In this document: positions 44,526 to 53,927 of the stretch, piece by piece
Layout of the letters: every line of letters begins with the position of its first letter
Numbering within the stretch: the stretch's first letter is position 1
Assembly (NCBI RefSeq): GCF_024347315.1
Contig: NZ_AP025460.1
Span: forward strand, 2,418,001-2,482,000
Origin: Vibrio atlanticus
Lineage (GTDB): Bacteria; Pseudomonadota; Gammaproteobacteria; Enterobacterales; Vibrionaceae
Direction: 5' to 3'
Length of the DNA stretch: 64,000 bases
Position numbers and translations under genes: made by a program
Notes under the pieces: generated by a model
Told to the model about the DNA's origin: nothing
The model's input: only the letters and a program-made list of their open reading frames with translations
Databases searched by the model: none

Positions 44526-46250
44526 TTAGGCTAATGCCTCGGTGAGCATTGAACTGAATTGTTTCAGCAAAGTAGACGCTTGTTCGGGAGGCGTCTTAAC
44601 TTCAACGAGCAAGGTACCCTGACCTTGTTCGAAATGTTGTTCGATAATCGTTTGATAGCAATTCAAAGTTTCTGGCGCCGCATAACCAAGCTGGAATTGC
44701 GCAGCGGCATGTTCAAAACCGAAACCATGGGGCATTTGATATAGAGATTGTTTTTGTTGCTCAGGAACAGGCAACAAGTCAAAGATCGCACCGCCATCAT
44801 TGTTGGTCACAACAATCACCATCGGCGTTACATTGTGAGTAAGCAGAGCCAGTGAATTGAGGTCGTAAAGCAAAGAGGTATCGCCAATCAACATTATCAA
44901 GGGGTTCTGGTTGGCTTTCACCACGCCCGCAGCCGTTGCTACCAAGCCATCAATGCCCGATGCGCCACGATTACTGTAAACTTGATTTGCAGATATTGAT
45001 GACAGCATATCCACCAGCCTTACCATCAAGCTGTTTCCCACAAACAACTCTCTGTCTTTAAGTCTAGTCGACAAGTCAACTGCAACGCTCAACTCGGTCA
45101 GTTGGTCATTATTGGATATTTGCGCCAATGCCAATTGTTGAACCGTATTCGCGATTTCGACCAAAGGTGCTGCCCAACCTGCATGTTGACCTAACAAGGT
45201 GGGTAAGTGCTGTTCTGACACCCACGACTCGATATCAGCAACGATATGGGTTTGAGGCAGATGATCTTGGTTGATTCGGTGCGTATCTGGCGACACAACA
45301 ATGTATTGTGATGAGCAGAATGATGAAGCTTGCGACTTTATCCAATGATTAAGGCGCTTAGAAACAATACGCTCACCGAACTGAAGGATGAAATCACATT
45401 GGTTGAGTTGCGCTTTGGCTACGTCACTCTGCATCCACAAATCATAATGTTTCCAATCACTGCTGACACCTGATTGAGGATCGCAAAAAACTGGCCAGCC
45501 TAATGCAGTAGCAAACTGCTGAGCTTTTGTCGCTTGTTCAATATCGAGCGAACCGAGAATAACCACACCCTTACGTCCAAGATACTCACCTAGAGCAATC
45601 GGTTGTGTATTCACTTGATTAGGTAAAAACGTTTGGCTGTAACAACCTGTTCCCGACTTCCACCCAGTGATACTGGATGTGTATTCCGCATACATTTCCG
45701 CGCTATTCGCAGAATATAGAGGCTCAGGGAACGGACAGTTGATATGAATCACACCGCCAACATTGCGTTGTTTCGCTAGCGCGTTATCAACGGATGTCAG
45801 AAGCCAATTCAATGAAATCTGTGTGGTTGGACTGGGTAGATTTAAAGCACTTTCAACATGGGAAGAAAAGATGCCTTGCTGTTGAATCGCTTGATTAGCG
45901 CCACAGTCGACTAAATCGATAGGTCGATCAGAGGTCAGCAAAATCAGCTTCTCTCGTGTCAGTCCAGATTCAGCCGTCGCAGGAAGAAGGTTTGCAACAG
46001 CAGTACCAGAGGTGACAATCACGGCAACTGGCTTATTGCTGGCTTTTGCTAAACCTAACGCAAGAAAACCAAGCCCACGCTCATCAAAGTGCGTGTGCAG
46101 TGTCAGTTTTGGATTGGCTTCGGCTTCGAGTGTTAATGGTGTTGAGCGCGAGCCTGGCGCAACACAAACATGTTCAACGCCGCTGCGGGCTAACTCTTCA
46201 AGTAACGTATTACACCAAACTCTATTTAATACGGCTTGGTCGTGGTTCAT
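44526..46250 (-). CDS. menD: SEPHCHC synthase, thiamine-diphosphate dependent
   Basis: A 574-aa thiamine-diphosphate enzyme joining isochorismate and 2-oxoglutarate. The N-domain has VCVAPGSRSTPLTLEAE and the cofactor-activating Glu in HTHFDERGLGFLALGLA near 54. The cofactor motif is LIMLIGDTSLLYDLNSLALL near 440, with NNDGGAIF near 475. The start overlaps the menF stop by four bases (ATGA), so translation is coupled. Confidence 0.95.
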   Translation of the reverse strand: MNHDQAVLNRVWCNTLLEELARSGVEHVCVAPGSRSTPLTLEAEANPKLTLHTHFDERGLGFLALGLAKASNKPVAVIVTSGTAVANLLPATAESGLTREKLILLTSDRPIDLVDCGANQAIQQQGIFSSHVESALNLPSPTTQISLNWLLTSVDNALAKQRNVGGVIHINCPFPEPLYSANSAEMYAEYTSSITGWKSGTGCYSQTFLPNQVNTQPIALGEYLGRKGVVILGSLDIEQATKAQQFATALGWPVFCDPQSGVSSDWKHYDLWMQSDVAKAQLNQCDFILQFGERIVSKRLNHWIKSQASSFCSSQYIVVSPDTHRINQDHLPQTHIVADIESWVSEQHLPTLLGQHAGWAAPLVEIANTVQQLALAQISNNDQLTELSVAVDLSTRLKDRELFVGNSLMVRLVDMLSSISANQVYSNRGASGIDGLVATAAGVVKANQNPLIMLIGDTSLLYDLNSLALLTHNVTPMVIVVTNNDGGAIFDLLPVPEQQKQSLYQMPHGFGFEHAAAQFQLGYAAPETLNCYQTIIEQHFEQGQGTLLVEVKTPPEQASTLLKQFSSMLTEALA

Positions 46251-47569
46251 GACGCCACACCCAATGGTGGATGATCTGAAATTAAGCTGAGCAGAGTCGA
46301 CATTTTCTTATTCAACTCTTGCCACTCATGTTCAGCAACCGATCCCGGTACGATCCCGGCACCCGCAAACAGTTGTACTTGATCGTTTACAATCAAGGCA
46401 CTTCGAATCGCGACACAGAATTCAGCGCGTTGATGGCTAATATAGCCAACAGAGCCTGCATACCAACCTCTCGCAAACGGTTCATGTTCAAGTATGAAAT
46501 CCATCGCTTCTTTGCGCGGTAAACCCGCTACCGCAGCCGTCGGCTGTAAGGCAGCAAGCAACTGCACACCATTGACGCCGTTATTGAGCTGAGCATGGAT
46601 ATTACGTTTAAGATGTTGCACCTTACGCAAACGCACTAGGCGCGCCTCTTTTTCAACGTGTACCGTTTGAGAATGAGGAGTGAGACGCTCAATAATGTCG
46701 TCGACCACATACTGGTTTTCATTGAGGTTTTTACTGTCTTGAGAAAGCCAATTGGCTAACTCCATATCTTCTGTCGCGTTTTCTCCGCGACCAATGGTTC
46801 CAGCAAGCGCTTCAGTATCAAGCTCAGTGCCATATCGACTGTACAAACGCTCTGGCGTTGAGCCGATAAAGCTGTGTTTGGAATCCAATACCAACATAAA
46901 GTGAAAGCTGTGATGGTTTTGCAGGTAGCTGGCCTTAAGCAACTGAGCCGCGCAGATTGGCGCATCGAGTTGCAATGTGGTTTTACGCGCTAAAACGACT
47001 TTTTTGTACTCTTCGTCGCTAATGCCTTTCAGCACTTTATCGACAAGGTTGCCCCACAGCTCTCGTTCTGGAACGTGGTTAATCTGCTCAATGTGCGCCG
47101 ACAAAGGGGCCAATATCGCCGCTTCAACAGAAAGCTTATTTAGAGCATTAATAGAAGCAACGCGATCAGGAGATAAGTTGACGGCTAACGACCAAGTCTT
47201 GTCAAAGCGGATCAGTTCAACCTGAGGAAGGAAGAAAAACGATTCCATGCAACGACGGTTTTTTGCGGTGTGCCCGTCAAACGAGCGCCCACCCCAGATT
47301 CGTTGGTCTTCACCAAGAATAGCGTACGCGGGAGCGGGATCAGAAAAAGTATGTAATTGCCCGAGCGCAACGACCTCTTCACGAGTATCACGTGACTGCC
47401 AGTAGAACTTTGGAAAGAGCGGTTGAGCATGAAGCCATTCTATAAATGCAAACGATGGTTTTTGCGTTAGAACTTCAACACAACGAACTTCACTTGCTTG
47501 GGCATTTTGTACTCGCTCAATCAAAGCGGAGATAGTTTGCTGGAAATGTGACAAATCGACCTCGTTCAC
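46247..47569 (-). CDS. menF: isochorismate synthase, menaquinone-specific
   Basis: A 440-aa chorismate-binding enzyme converting chorismate to isochorismate, the first committed step. The core motifs are KVVLARKTTLQLD near 191, the FIGSTPERLYSR and LDTEALAGTIGRG segments near 235-260, and QPTAAVAGLPRKEAMDFI near 345. First gene of menF-D-H-B-C-E, with the promoter in the gap shared with divergent alaA. A complete operon apart from menA and the last methyltransferase. Confidence 0.94.
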   Translation of the reverse strand: MNEVDLSHFQQTISALIERVQNAQASEVRCVEVLTQKPSFAFIEWLHAQPLFPKFYWQSRDTREEVVALGQLHTFSDPAPAYAILGEDQRIWGGRSFDGHTAKNRRCMESFFFLPQVELIRFDKTWSLAVNLSPDRVASINALNKLSVEAAILAPLSAHIEQINHVPERELWGNLVDKVLKGISDEEYKKVVLARKTTLQLDAPICAAQLLKASYLQNHHSFHFMLVLDSKHSFIGSTPERLYSRYGTELDTEALAGTIGRGENATEDMELANWLSQDSKNLNENQYVVDDIIERLTPHSQTVHVEKEARLVRLRKVQHLKRNIHAQLNNGVNGVQLLAALQPTAAVAGLPRKEAMDFILEHEPFARGWYAGSVGYISHQRAEFCVAIRSALIVNDQVQLFAGAGIVPGSVAEHEWQELNKKMSTLLSLISDHPPLGVAS

Positions 47570-47850
47570 ATCTAAATTATTATTATATTAGTTTGATACT
47601 TTATGGGCAGCACCCACTTAGATCAAGAATCTACTATATCTTTTGAACATTCGTGTGATTTTAAGCGATCTAGCCCCTTTATTCACCTTAGCCAATAACA
47701 AAGAAAGCGATTAATTAAAATTTAGAAAAGAGTGACAACAAAAAGACCAAACGTGACACTGAAATGCGACATTCATCAGATTTTTATTCTATCAAACCCC
47801 ATTTTGCGGTACTTTAATAAAGTATTTAAATTAATTTCAGGAAATCGGCA

Positions 47851-49083
47851 ATGCAAAATATCGGGATGTCGTCAAAACTCAACAATGTATGCTACGAAAT
47901 CAGGGGGCCTGTACTCAAACATGCTAAGCGCATGGAAGAAGAAGGGCATAAAATACTGAAGCTTAATATTGGTAACCCCGCCCCATTTGGTTTTGACGCC
48001 CCTGATGAAATCCTTGTTGATGTAATCCGTAACCTACCGACATCTCAAGGTTACTGCGACTCAAAAGGCATCTATTCAGCCCGTAAAGCGGTTGTTCAGC
48101 ATTACCAGAAAAAAGGTCTACGTAACCTTGATGTAGAAGACGTTTACATTGGCAACGGCGCATCAGAGCTTATCGTGATGTCTATGCAGGCGCTACTGGA
48201 TAATGGTGATGAAATCTTAGTTCCTGCTCCGGATTACCCACTATGGACAGCGTCTGTTGCACTTTCTGGTGGTACACCGGTTCACTACATGTGTGATGAG
48301 GATGCAGATTGGTATCCAGACCTTGATGACATGCGTGCGAAGATCTCACCAAAGACGCGCGGCATCGTTCTTATCAACCCGAACAACCCAACGGGTGCGG
48401 TATACAGCCGTGATTTCCTACTTCAAGTTGTTGAGATTGCTCGTGAGCACGGTTTGATTATCTTCGCTGATGAAATCTACGACAAAGTGCTTTACGACGG
48501 TGCCGTACACACTTCAGTTGCAACGCTTGCCGAAGATGTATTAATGGTCACATTCAACGGTCTGTCTAAGGCTTACCGTGTATGTGGTTTCCGTGGTGGC
48601 TGGATGTTCTTAACGGGTCCAAAGCACATAGCGAAAGGCTACGTTGAAGGGCTAGAAATGCTGGCCTCGATGCGCTTGTGTGCCAACGTGCCAATGCAAC
48701 ACGCGATCCAAACCGCGCTCGGCGGCTATCAGAGTATTAATGAACTGATTCTGCCAGGCGGTCGACTACTTGAGCAACGCGACCGCGCATGGGAGCTGAT
48801 CAACAAGATCCCTGGCGTTTCTTGTGTGAAACCGAAAGGCGCAATGTACCTGTTCCCTAAGATCGACACCAACATGTACAACATCAAAGACGATCAGAAG
48901 TTTGTGCTCGACTTCCTTAAGCAAGAGAAGGTGCTATTGGTTCAAGGTACTGGCTTCAACTGGCCAAAACCGGATCACTTCCGCATCGTGACTCTGCCAC
49001 ATATCGAAGATCTAGAAATCGCGATTGGTCGTCTAGAGCGCTTCTTGCAGACTTACAGCCAAGACGACCTCATCGAAGGTTAA
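47851..49083 (+). CDS. alaA: alanine aminotransferase AlaA
   Basis: A 410-aa fold-type I PLP aminotransferase, orthologous to E. coli AlaA (YfbQ), making alanine from pyruvate and glutamate. The Schiff-base Lys is in FNGLSKAYRVCGFRGGW near 240. Upstream motifs are INPNNPTGAVYS near 175 and IFADEIYDKVLYDG near 205. The ATG at 47851 has AGGAAA before it. The yfbR gene follows as in E. coli, but an insertion sequence now separates them and splits the alaA terminator. Confidence 0.95.
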   Translation: MQNIGMSSKLNNVCYEIRGPVLKHAKRMEEEGHKILKLNIGNPAPFGFDAPDEILVDVIRNLPTSQGYCDSKGIYSARKAVVQHYQKKGLRNLDVEDVYIGNGASELIVMSMQALLDNGDEILVPAPDYPLWTASVALSGGTPVHYMCDEDADWYPDLDDMRAKISPKTRGIVLINPNNPTGAVYSRDFLLQVVEIAREHGLIIFADEIYDKVLYDGAVHTSVATLAEDVLMVTFNGLSKAYRVCGFRGGWMFLTGPKHIAKGYVEGLEMLASMRLCANVPMQHAIQTALGGYQSINELILPGGRLLEQRDRAWELINKIPGVSCVKPKGAMYLFPKIDTNMYNIKDDQKFVLDFLKQEKVLLVQGTGFNWPKPDHFRIVTLPHIEDLEIAIGRLERFLQTYSQDDLIEG

Positions 49084-49160
49084 TAAGCACAAAGAAAGAT
49101 GGCTACAATTTGCTGTTTTAAAAGACTTTAACTTGTATTCATTCACTTCTATGCTTAAAG

Positions 49161-49174
49161 GGCTCCTGTTTGGG
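49161..49174 (+). terminator. left half of the alaA terminator, split by an IS
   Basis: GGCTCC-TGTTTG before the IS and GGAGCC-TTTTTT at 50685-50696 after it restore a clean rho-independent terminator once the IS and one 10-bp duplicate are removed. As it stands the two stem halves are 1.5 kb apart. Confidence 0.75.
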
Positions 49175-49188
49175 CTGTCTCTTATACA

Positions 49189-49221
49189 CAAATCCCTAAG
49201 CCACGCTTGGGGATTTTTTTT
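49189..49221 (+). terminator. terminator inside the left end of the IS
   Basis: AATCCCTAAG pairs with CTTGGGGATT (one G-U) around CCACG, followed by six further T. It lies between the left inverted repeat and the transposase gene. Confidence 0.85.
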
Positions 49222-49277
49222 GAACTATTTTTAGGTTTCATGATCTGATCATCTAAGCAATGACAAGGATGATTATC

Positions 49278-50654
49278 ATGACCTATATAGAGCCAACCCT
49301 TTGGGCACAAAAACAGTTCGGTCAAGCCCACCTTAATGACCCTAGACGCACTCAAAGACTCGTTGCTCTCGCAGCCTCACTGGCCGAGCAGCCTGGCGTA
49401 CCCGTCTCGAAACTCATTATCTCCCCTGCTGAAATGGAAGGGGCTTATCGCTTCATCCGTAATGAGCAAATCAAAGCAGAAGATATCGCAGAAGCGGGTT
49501 TTTATGTCACCGCACAAGAAGCATTAGAGCAACAGACACTTCTTGCCTTAGAAGACACCACTTCTCTCAGTTACTCCCATCGCAGCATTCGAGATGAACT
49601 CGGGCACTCCAATCAAGGCAATCGACATCGCGCCATGTTCGTACACTCAACCTTACTTTTTGCTCCCGACACTCAATCTGTTATTGGTTTAATTGAACAA
49701 CAGCGCTGGACTCGTGATATAGAAAAGCGAGGTCAAAGGCACCAGCATGCGACTCGACCATACAAAGAGAAAGAAAGTTATAAGTGGGAACAAGCCTCTC
49801 GCCATGTCGCTGAGCGACTTGGCGATAAAATTTCGGATGTCATTTCTGTGTGCGATAGAGAAGCCGACCTATTTGAATACCTCACTTACAAGCGAGAGCA
49901 ACAACAAAGGTTCCTCGTTCGCTCAATGCAAAGCCGCTGTATTGAAGAGCATGATAATCGTCTTTATAGCTATGCCTCTACCCTGTTATCAGCCGGAGAG
50001 AAAGTGCTCGAAATACCGCAAAAAGGCGGTCGTAAAGCTCGCAAGGCTCATTTAGATATCAAATATGCCCCCGTGACACTCAAGTCTCCTGCTAACAAGA
50101 AAGAGTTCGATAACATTCCGCTTTACTACGTGGGATGTATAGAACAAGGAGAGAGTGGTAATAAGCTCGCATGGCACTTACTGACTTCAGAGCCGATAAC
50201 GAGCAAGGAAGAGGCACTCAAAATCGTCAGTTATTATGAGCGGCGCTGGCTAATAGAAGATTTTCATAAAGTCTGGAAAAGTGAAGGGACTGAAGTTGAG
50301 CAACTGAGAATGCAAAGTAAGGATAACTTAGAAAGGCTCAGCGTCGTTTTGGCTTTTATCGCGACTCGGTTACTCCAGTTGAGGTTTATGAATGAATCAG
50401 ACGAGTTATCTAAGAGCAGTTGTGAGCAGGTATTAAAAGGCAAAGCGTGGAAGTTAATGTGGCTCAAGTTGGAGAGCAAAAAACTACCGAAAGAAGCGCC
50501 TAATATATCATGGGCTTACAACGGTATTGCTCGGTTAGGTGGTTGGAAGAATACCAAGCGAACAGGTCGCGCTTCTATAAAGACGTTATGGCAAGGATGG
50601 CTTAGGTTACAAACCATCCTTGAAGGGTATGAACTCGCTAAGTCTCTTGATTAA
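49278..50654 (+). CDS. IS4-family transposase, Tn5-like
   Basis: A 458-aa DDE transposase related to Tn5 Tnp. The N-terminal DNA-binding part has ERMEGAYRF-type sequence (AEMEGAYRFIRNEQ near 53). The catalytic Asp lies in ALEDTTSLSYSH near 90, the second Asp in VCDREADLFEYL near 188, and the Glu in the YREK-like motif YYERRWLIEDFHKVWKSEGT near 320. The ATG at 49278 has AAGGA nine bases before it; the first in-frame ATG, at 49260, has none. Full length and uninterrupted, so probably functional. Confidence 0.93.
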   Translation: MTYIEPTLWAQKQFGQAHLNDPRRTQRLVALAASLAEQPGVPVSKLIISPAEMEGAYRFIRNEQIKAEDIAEAGFYVTAQEALEQQTLLALEDTTSLSYSHRSIRDELGHSNQGNRHRAMFVHSTLLFAPDTQSVIGLIEQQRWTRDIEKRGQRHQHATRPYKEKESYKWEQASRHVAERLGDKISDVISVCDREADLFEYLTYKREQQQRFLVRSMQSRCIEEHDNRLYSYASTLLSAGEKVLEIPQKGGRKARKAHLDIKYAPVTLKSPANKKEFDNIPLYYVGCIEQGESGNKLAWHLLTSEPITSKEEALKIVSYYERRWLIEDFHKVWKSEGTEVEQLRMQSKDNLERLSVVLAFIATRLLQLRFMNESDELSKSSCEQVLKGKAWKLMWLKLESKKLPKEAPNISWAYNGIARLGGWKNTKRTGRASIKTLWQGWLRLQTILEGYELAKSLD

Positions 50655-50765
50655 CCAGACTTGTGATCAAGAGACAGCCTGTTTGGGAGCCTTTTTTGTA
50701 TCCGCTGTCTCGTATGCCTGTGTAAACACAAAATACGAGTGGAACACTATTTAGAAAGGACGCGT

Positions 50766-51350
50766 ATGAAACAGAGCCACTTCTTTGCCCATCTCGCACG
50801 TATGAAGCTAATTCAACGTTGGCCGCTCATGCGCTCAGTCTCAAGCGAAAACATTTCAGAGCATAGCCTACAGGTCGCTTTCGTCGCCCATGCCTTGGCG
50901 CTTATCAAAAATAAGAAGTTTAATGGTCAGCTCAACCCTGAGCACATTGCGCTGCTTGGCATGTACCATGACACCAGTGAAGTACTGACTGGAGACTTGC
51001 CAACTCCGGTTAAATACTACAACCCAGACATCGCACAAGAGTACAAGAAGATAGAAGCGGCGGCAGAGCAAAGACTGCTTTCAATGCTGCCAGAAGAATT
51101 CCGAGACGACTTCGCACCTTTCCTAATTTCAGGCACAGCAAGCAAAGAAGAACAAAGCATCGTCAAGCAGGCCGACACCATCTGTGCTTACCTAAAATGC
51201 TTGGAAGAACTCAGTGCGGGCAATCATGAATACGAGCAAGCCAAGCGTAGACTGGAACAAACACTCAAGCAGCGAAAAAGCCCAGAAATGGACTACTTTC
51301 TCACCACATTTGCGCCGAGCTTTGAATTATCACTAGACGAGATAAGCTAG
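50766..51350 (+). CDS. yfbR: 5'-deoxynucleotidase YfbR (HD domain)
   Basis: A 194-aa HD-domain phosphohydrolase releasing deoxynucleosides from dNMPs. Metal-binding His in [15 protein letters not shown] near 33 and the HD pair in [21 protein letters not shown] near 68. The last Asp is in [13 protein letters not shown] near 137. The ATG at 50766 follows AAAGGA. Next to alaA as in E. coli. The dGTPase-like gene that follows acts on the same dNTP pools. Confidence 0.93.
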   Translation: MKQSHFFAHLARMKLIQRWPLMRSVSSENISEHSLQVAFVAHALALIKNKKFNGQLNPEHIALLGMYHDTSEVLTGDLPTPVKYYNPDIAQEYKKIEAAAEQRLLSMLPEEFRDDFAPFLISGTASKEEQSIVKQADTICAYLKCLEELSAGNHEYEQAKRRLEQTLKQRKSPEMDYFLTTFAPSFELSLDEIS

Positions 51351-51404
51351 CTGGGTATAAGTTGAGTGTAATTAGCTAAATAAATCAATTTGATAGGTGC
51401 TATT

Positions 51405-52748
51405 TTGAATTCTCCACTCGAACCACCATTTGAACTCGAACAAGAATGGCAAGATCGAAATGACGATGAACATAAAATAAGGCGTGATGACCACCGTAGC
51501 CCGTATCAACGCGATCGTGCGCGGGTGCTTCACTCTGCCGCTTTTCGCCGCCTCCAAGCAAAAACCCAAGTTCATGGCACCACGGTAAACGATTTCCACC
51601 GAACTCGCCTTACCCATTCGCTAGAAGCCGCTCAGCTAGGTACCGGTATCGTTGCCCAGCTGAAAAAAAAGCAGCCCGAGTTTCGAGACCTACTGCCCTC
51701 AGACAGTTTGATTGATTCACTGTGCTTGGCTCACGACATCGGTCATCCACCATACGGACATGGCGGCGAAGTCGCACTCAACTATATGATGCGCGACCAC
51801 GGTGGCTTTGAAGGCAACGCTCAAACGTTTCGCATTGTCACTCAGCTAGAACCTTACACTGAGCATCACGGGATGAACCTGTCTCGACGCACGCTACTGG
51901 GGTTAATTAAGTACCCTTCGCTGCTCAGTCAAGTCCAAGCGAGATTACAGTCTGAACCTGTTAAGCATCAACGACAGCTCCGAGCCAAAGATTGGATGCC
52001 AGCAAAAGGCATCTACGATCATGATGAAGAACTTTTTAACTGGGTACTGGAGCCGCTTTCAAGCAGCGACCAACAGCTTCTAAAACAGAAAAGAAAAAAA
52101 CACACCGAACCTCTTGAACATAATAAGACAAAATATAAGTCACTTGATTGTTCGATTATGGAGCTTGCTGATGACATCGCGTATGGCGTCCACGATTTAG
52201 AAGATGCGATTGTGCTTGGCTCTGTCACCAAATCTCAATGGGTCGAGTCGGCTTACCCTCAACTTAAAGAGATGGCCGACCCTTGGGTTTGTGAACACCT
52301 AGATTCAATCACAGAGATGCTTTTCTCTGGTGAGCAGTATCGTCGAAAGGATGCGATTGGTGGGATAGTCAACGCACTGTTGACCAGTATTTCGATTGAA
52401 CGAGTAGATGCTAGATTTGAGAATGTACTGCTTGCTTACAATGCGGTGCTTGAACCGAGCATGGACGCCACACTCGACAAACTGAAACACTTTGTCAGCG
52501 AGTTCGTGATTCAAGTGCCACAGGTTCAAGTGATAGAATATAAAGGTCAGCAGATTATCATGGATATGTTTGAAGCATTCAGCGCAGATCCTGAACGCTT
52601 GCTGCCACTACCTATCAAGAAGCAATGGCTACAACATCAAGATGAGTCTCGAAAAATGCGCGTGATTGCGGATTACATTTCATCAATGACCGATGATCTT
52701 GCACAGAAAATGCACCAGCAACTGTTCTCAGCTCATACTGAGTTTTAA
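51405..52748 (+). CDS. dGTPase-like dNTP triphosphohydrolase
   Basis: A 447-aa HD-domain dNTPase of the Dgt/SAMHD1-like group. Metal and catalytic residues: RLTHSLEAAQLG near 71, LCLAHDIGHPPYGHGGEVALNYMM near 108, LEPYTEHHGMNLSRRTL near 150, and the late ELADDIAYGVHDLEDA near 250. It removes triphosphate from dGTP and other dNTPs. Relatives in vibrios have been annotated as anti-phage dGTPases. It probably begins with TTG at 51405, which has AGGTG before it; another TTG lies 15 bases upstream. Confidence 0.88.
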   Translation: MNSPLEPPFELEQEWQDRNDDEHKIRRDDHRSPYQRDRARVLHSAAFRRLQAKTQVHGTTVNDFHRTRLTHSLEAAQLGTGIVAQLKKKQPEFRDLLPSDSLIDSLCLAHDIGHPPYGHGGEVALNYMMRDHGGFEGNAQTFRIVTQLEPYTEHHGMNLSRRTLLGLIKYPSLLSQVQARLQSEPVKHQRQLRAKDWMPAKGIYDHDEELFNWVLEPLSSSDQQLLKQKRKKHTEPLEHNKTKYKSLDCSIMELADDIAYGVHDLEDAIVLGSVTKSQWVESAYPQLKEMADPWVCEHLDSITEMLFSGEQYRRKDAIGGIVNALLTSISIERVDARFENVLLAYNAVLEPSMDATLDKLKHFVSEFVIQVPQVQVIEYKGQQIIMDMFEAFSADPERLLPLPIKKQWLQHQDESRKMRVIADYISSMTDDLAQKMHQQLFSAHTEF

Positions 52749-52775
52749 TTTCTGACTCGTTCCAACGAAACTGGC

Positions 52776-53375
52776 TTAATCTAGGTAGTTTTTCTCAAAC
52801 ACGCCCGGCGGCATTTGATTGATTTGAAACTGAATCATTTGGTCAAATGCCGTTAGCAGAGAACTAAAGTCTCGATCCTTTTCTAACAAGCTCAACAGAT
52901 GATAACCCGCCTCTACTGTCGAAAGGCTGTTTTCACTTGGCGCTTTGCGAATTCGGTAATTACCCTTGAGATCTTTCGGCAAGTGAACCGTATTCAGCGC
53001 ATGCAAGTTACTCGATACTTGCCACATTTTGAACGCCTTCTTCCACGTGCCATCCAATAAAATCACACGCAGCTTCTTATTTGGAGATGTTGCCGACTCA
53101 ACTGAAACAGAGTTTTCGCTTGGGTATAAAATCACATGTTGGTACTTTTCATCGCACAACAATGCGTTGAGTTGTTCATTGTCTGAAAAGTCTTCACCGA
53201 CAAACGTCACACTGTTATTTAAGGATAACGAGAGGATACGCGCAGTTCCCATCGGGCGATGCTCTTCTGATGGGTGCTGAAGAATGATAAGCTCAACGTT
53301 CGATTCTAGTGGCGTAACCCACTGACATATACAAGCTTTCAAAGCCTTGCTGCATTGGCGGCAATAACGAGACAT
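52776..53375 (-). CDS. tapT: DTW-domain tRNA-uridine aminocarboxypropyltransferase
   Basis: A 199-aa DTW-domain enzyme that transfers the aminocarboxypropyl group from S-adenosylmethionine to a tRNA uridine (acp3U), as shown for E. coli TapT (YfiP). Four N-terminal Cys (CRQCSKALKACIC) probably bind zinc. The DTW motif appears as LLDGTWKKAFKM near 107, followed by YRIRKAPSENSLSTVEA near 140. Its start faces the rhombosortase gene head to head within a few bases, so the two share a very compact promoter region. Confidence 0.88.
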   Translation of the reverse strand: MSRYCRQCSKALKACICQWVTPLESNVELIILQHPSEEHRPMGTARILSLSLNNSVTFVGEDFSDNEQLNALLCDEKYQHVILYPSENSVSVESATSPNKKLRVILLDGTWKKAFKMWQVSSNLHALNTVHLPKDLKGNYRIRKAPSENSLSTVEAGYHLLSLLEKDRDFSSLLTAFDQMIQFQINQMPPGVFEKNYLD

Positions 53376-53384
53376 GGATTTAAT

Positions 53385-53927
53385 GTGTACCCTGTTTTAA
53401 TTTTCACTTCACTTTTATGCGTCTTATTCCAATTTGAGCCAATACAAGCTTGGGTCGTATGGGATAGCAATGCGATTGCCGAGGGGCAATGGTGGCGGAT
53501 CCTAACAGGAAACTTTTCACATACCAACTACTCGCACCTTCTGATGAATCTAGCAGGCTTATGGATCATCAGCTATCTGTTTCAACCGAGTAAAAAACAG
53601 CTTGTTGCTGCTCTGCTTGTGATTAGTCTAGTGACGGGGATCGCGCTGTTGTTTTCGAGTATTCAGATCTATGTTGGCCTATCTGGCACTTTGCATGGGT
53701 TGTTTGGCTTATTCGCGCTCAGTGAGGCTTTAAACGGTAGGAGATCAAGTTGGCTGTTAGTATTGGGATTAATCGCTAAAATCGCTTGGGAGCAGCTTTT
53801 TGGCCCTTCTAGCACGACTGGCGAACTGATTAATGCTCGTGTCGCGATTGAAGCCCACCTAGCAGGTGCACTGGCCGGAGGCTTCATATCTATCGCTTCA
53901 TTTCTAACAAGTATACAAACGGATTAA
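53385..53927 (+). CDS. rrtA: rhombosortase, rhomboid-type intramembrane protease
   Basis: A 180-190-aa rhomboid protease of the rhombosortase type, with six helices. Catalytic Ser in YVGLSGTLHGLFGLF near 118 and His in IEAHLAGALAGG near 166 (numbering from 53385 plus ten). These enzymes process proteins with C-terminal GlyGly-CTERM signals for surface attachment after type II secretion. The start is unsure: GTG at 53385, or TTG at 53355, which would overlap tapT. The 3' end overlaps convergent comEA by four bases. Confidence 0.85.
   Translation: MYPVLIFTSLLCVLFQFEPIQAWVVWDSNAIAEGQWWRILTGNFSHTNYSHLLMNLAGLWIISYLFQPSKKQLVAALLVISLVTGIALLFSSIQIYVGLSGTLHGLFGLFALSEALNGRRSSWLLVLGLIAKIAWEQLFGPSSTTGELINARVAIEAHLAGALAGGFISIASFLTSIQTD

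Larger units (their letters stand above)
49165..50687. mobile_element. IS4-family (IS50-like) insertion sequence with 10-bp target duplication
   Basis: The element proper is 49175-50677 (1503 bp). The ends are CTGTCTCTTATACACAAAT and, inverted, CTGTCTCTTGATCACAAGT. They match closely the outside and inside ends of Tn5/IS50. CCTGTTTGGG is duplicated on both sides (49165-49174 and 50678-50687). Tn5 relatives usually make 9 bp, so the tenth base may be chance. A single transposase gene fills it. A terminator lies just inside the left end. Confidence 0.93.

Noticed and set aside
47570..47850. FNR-type site between menF and alaA
   Set aside because: Only a TTGAT half-site is visible; no full dyad found.
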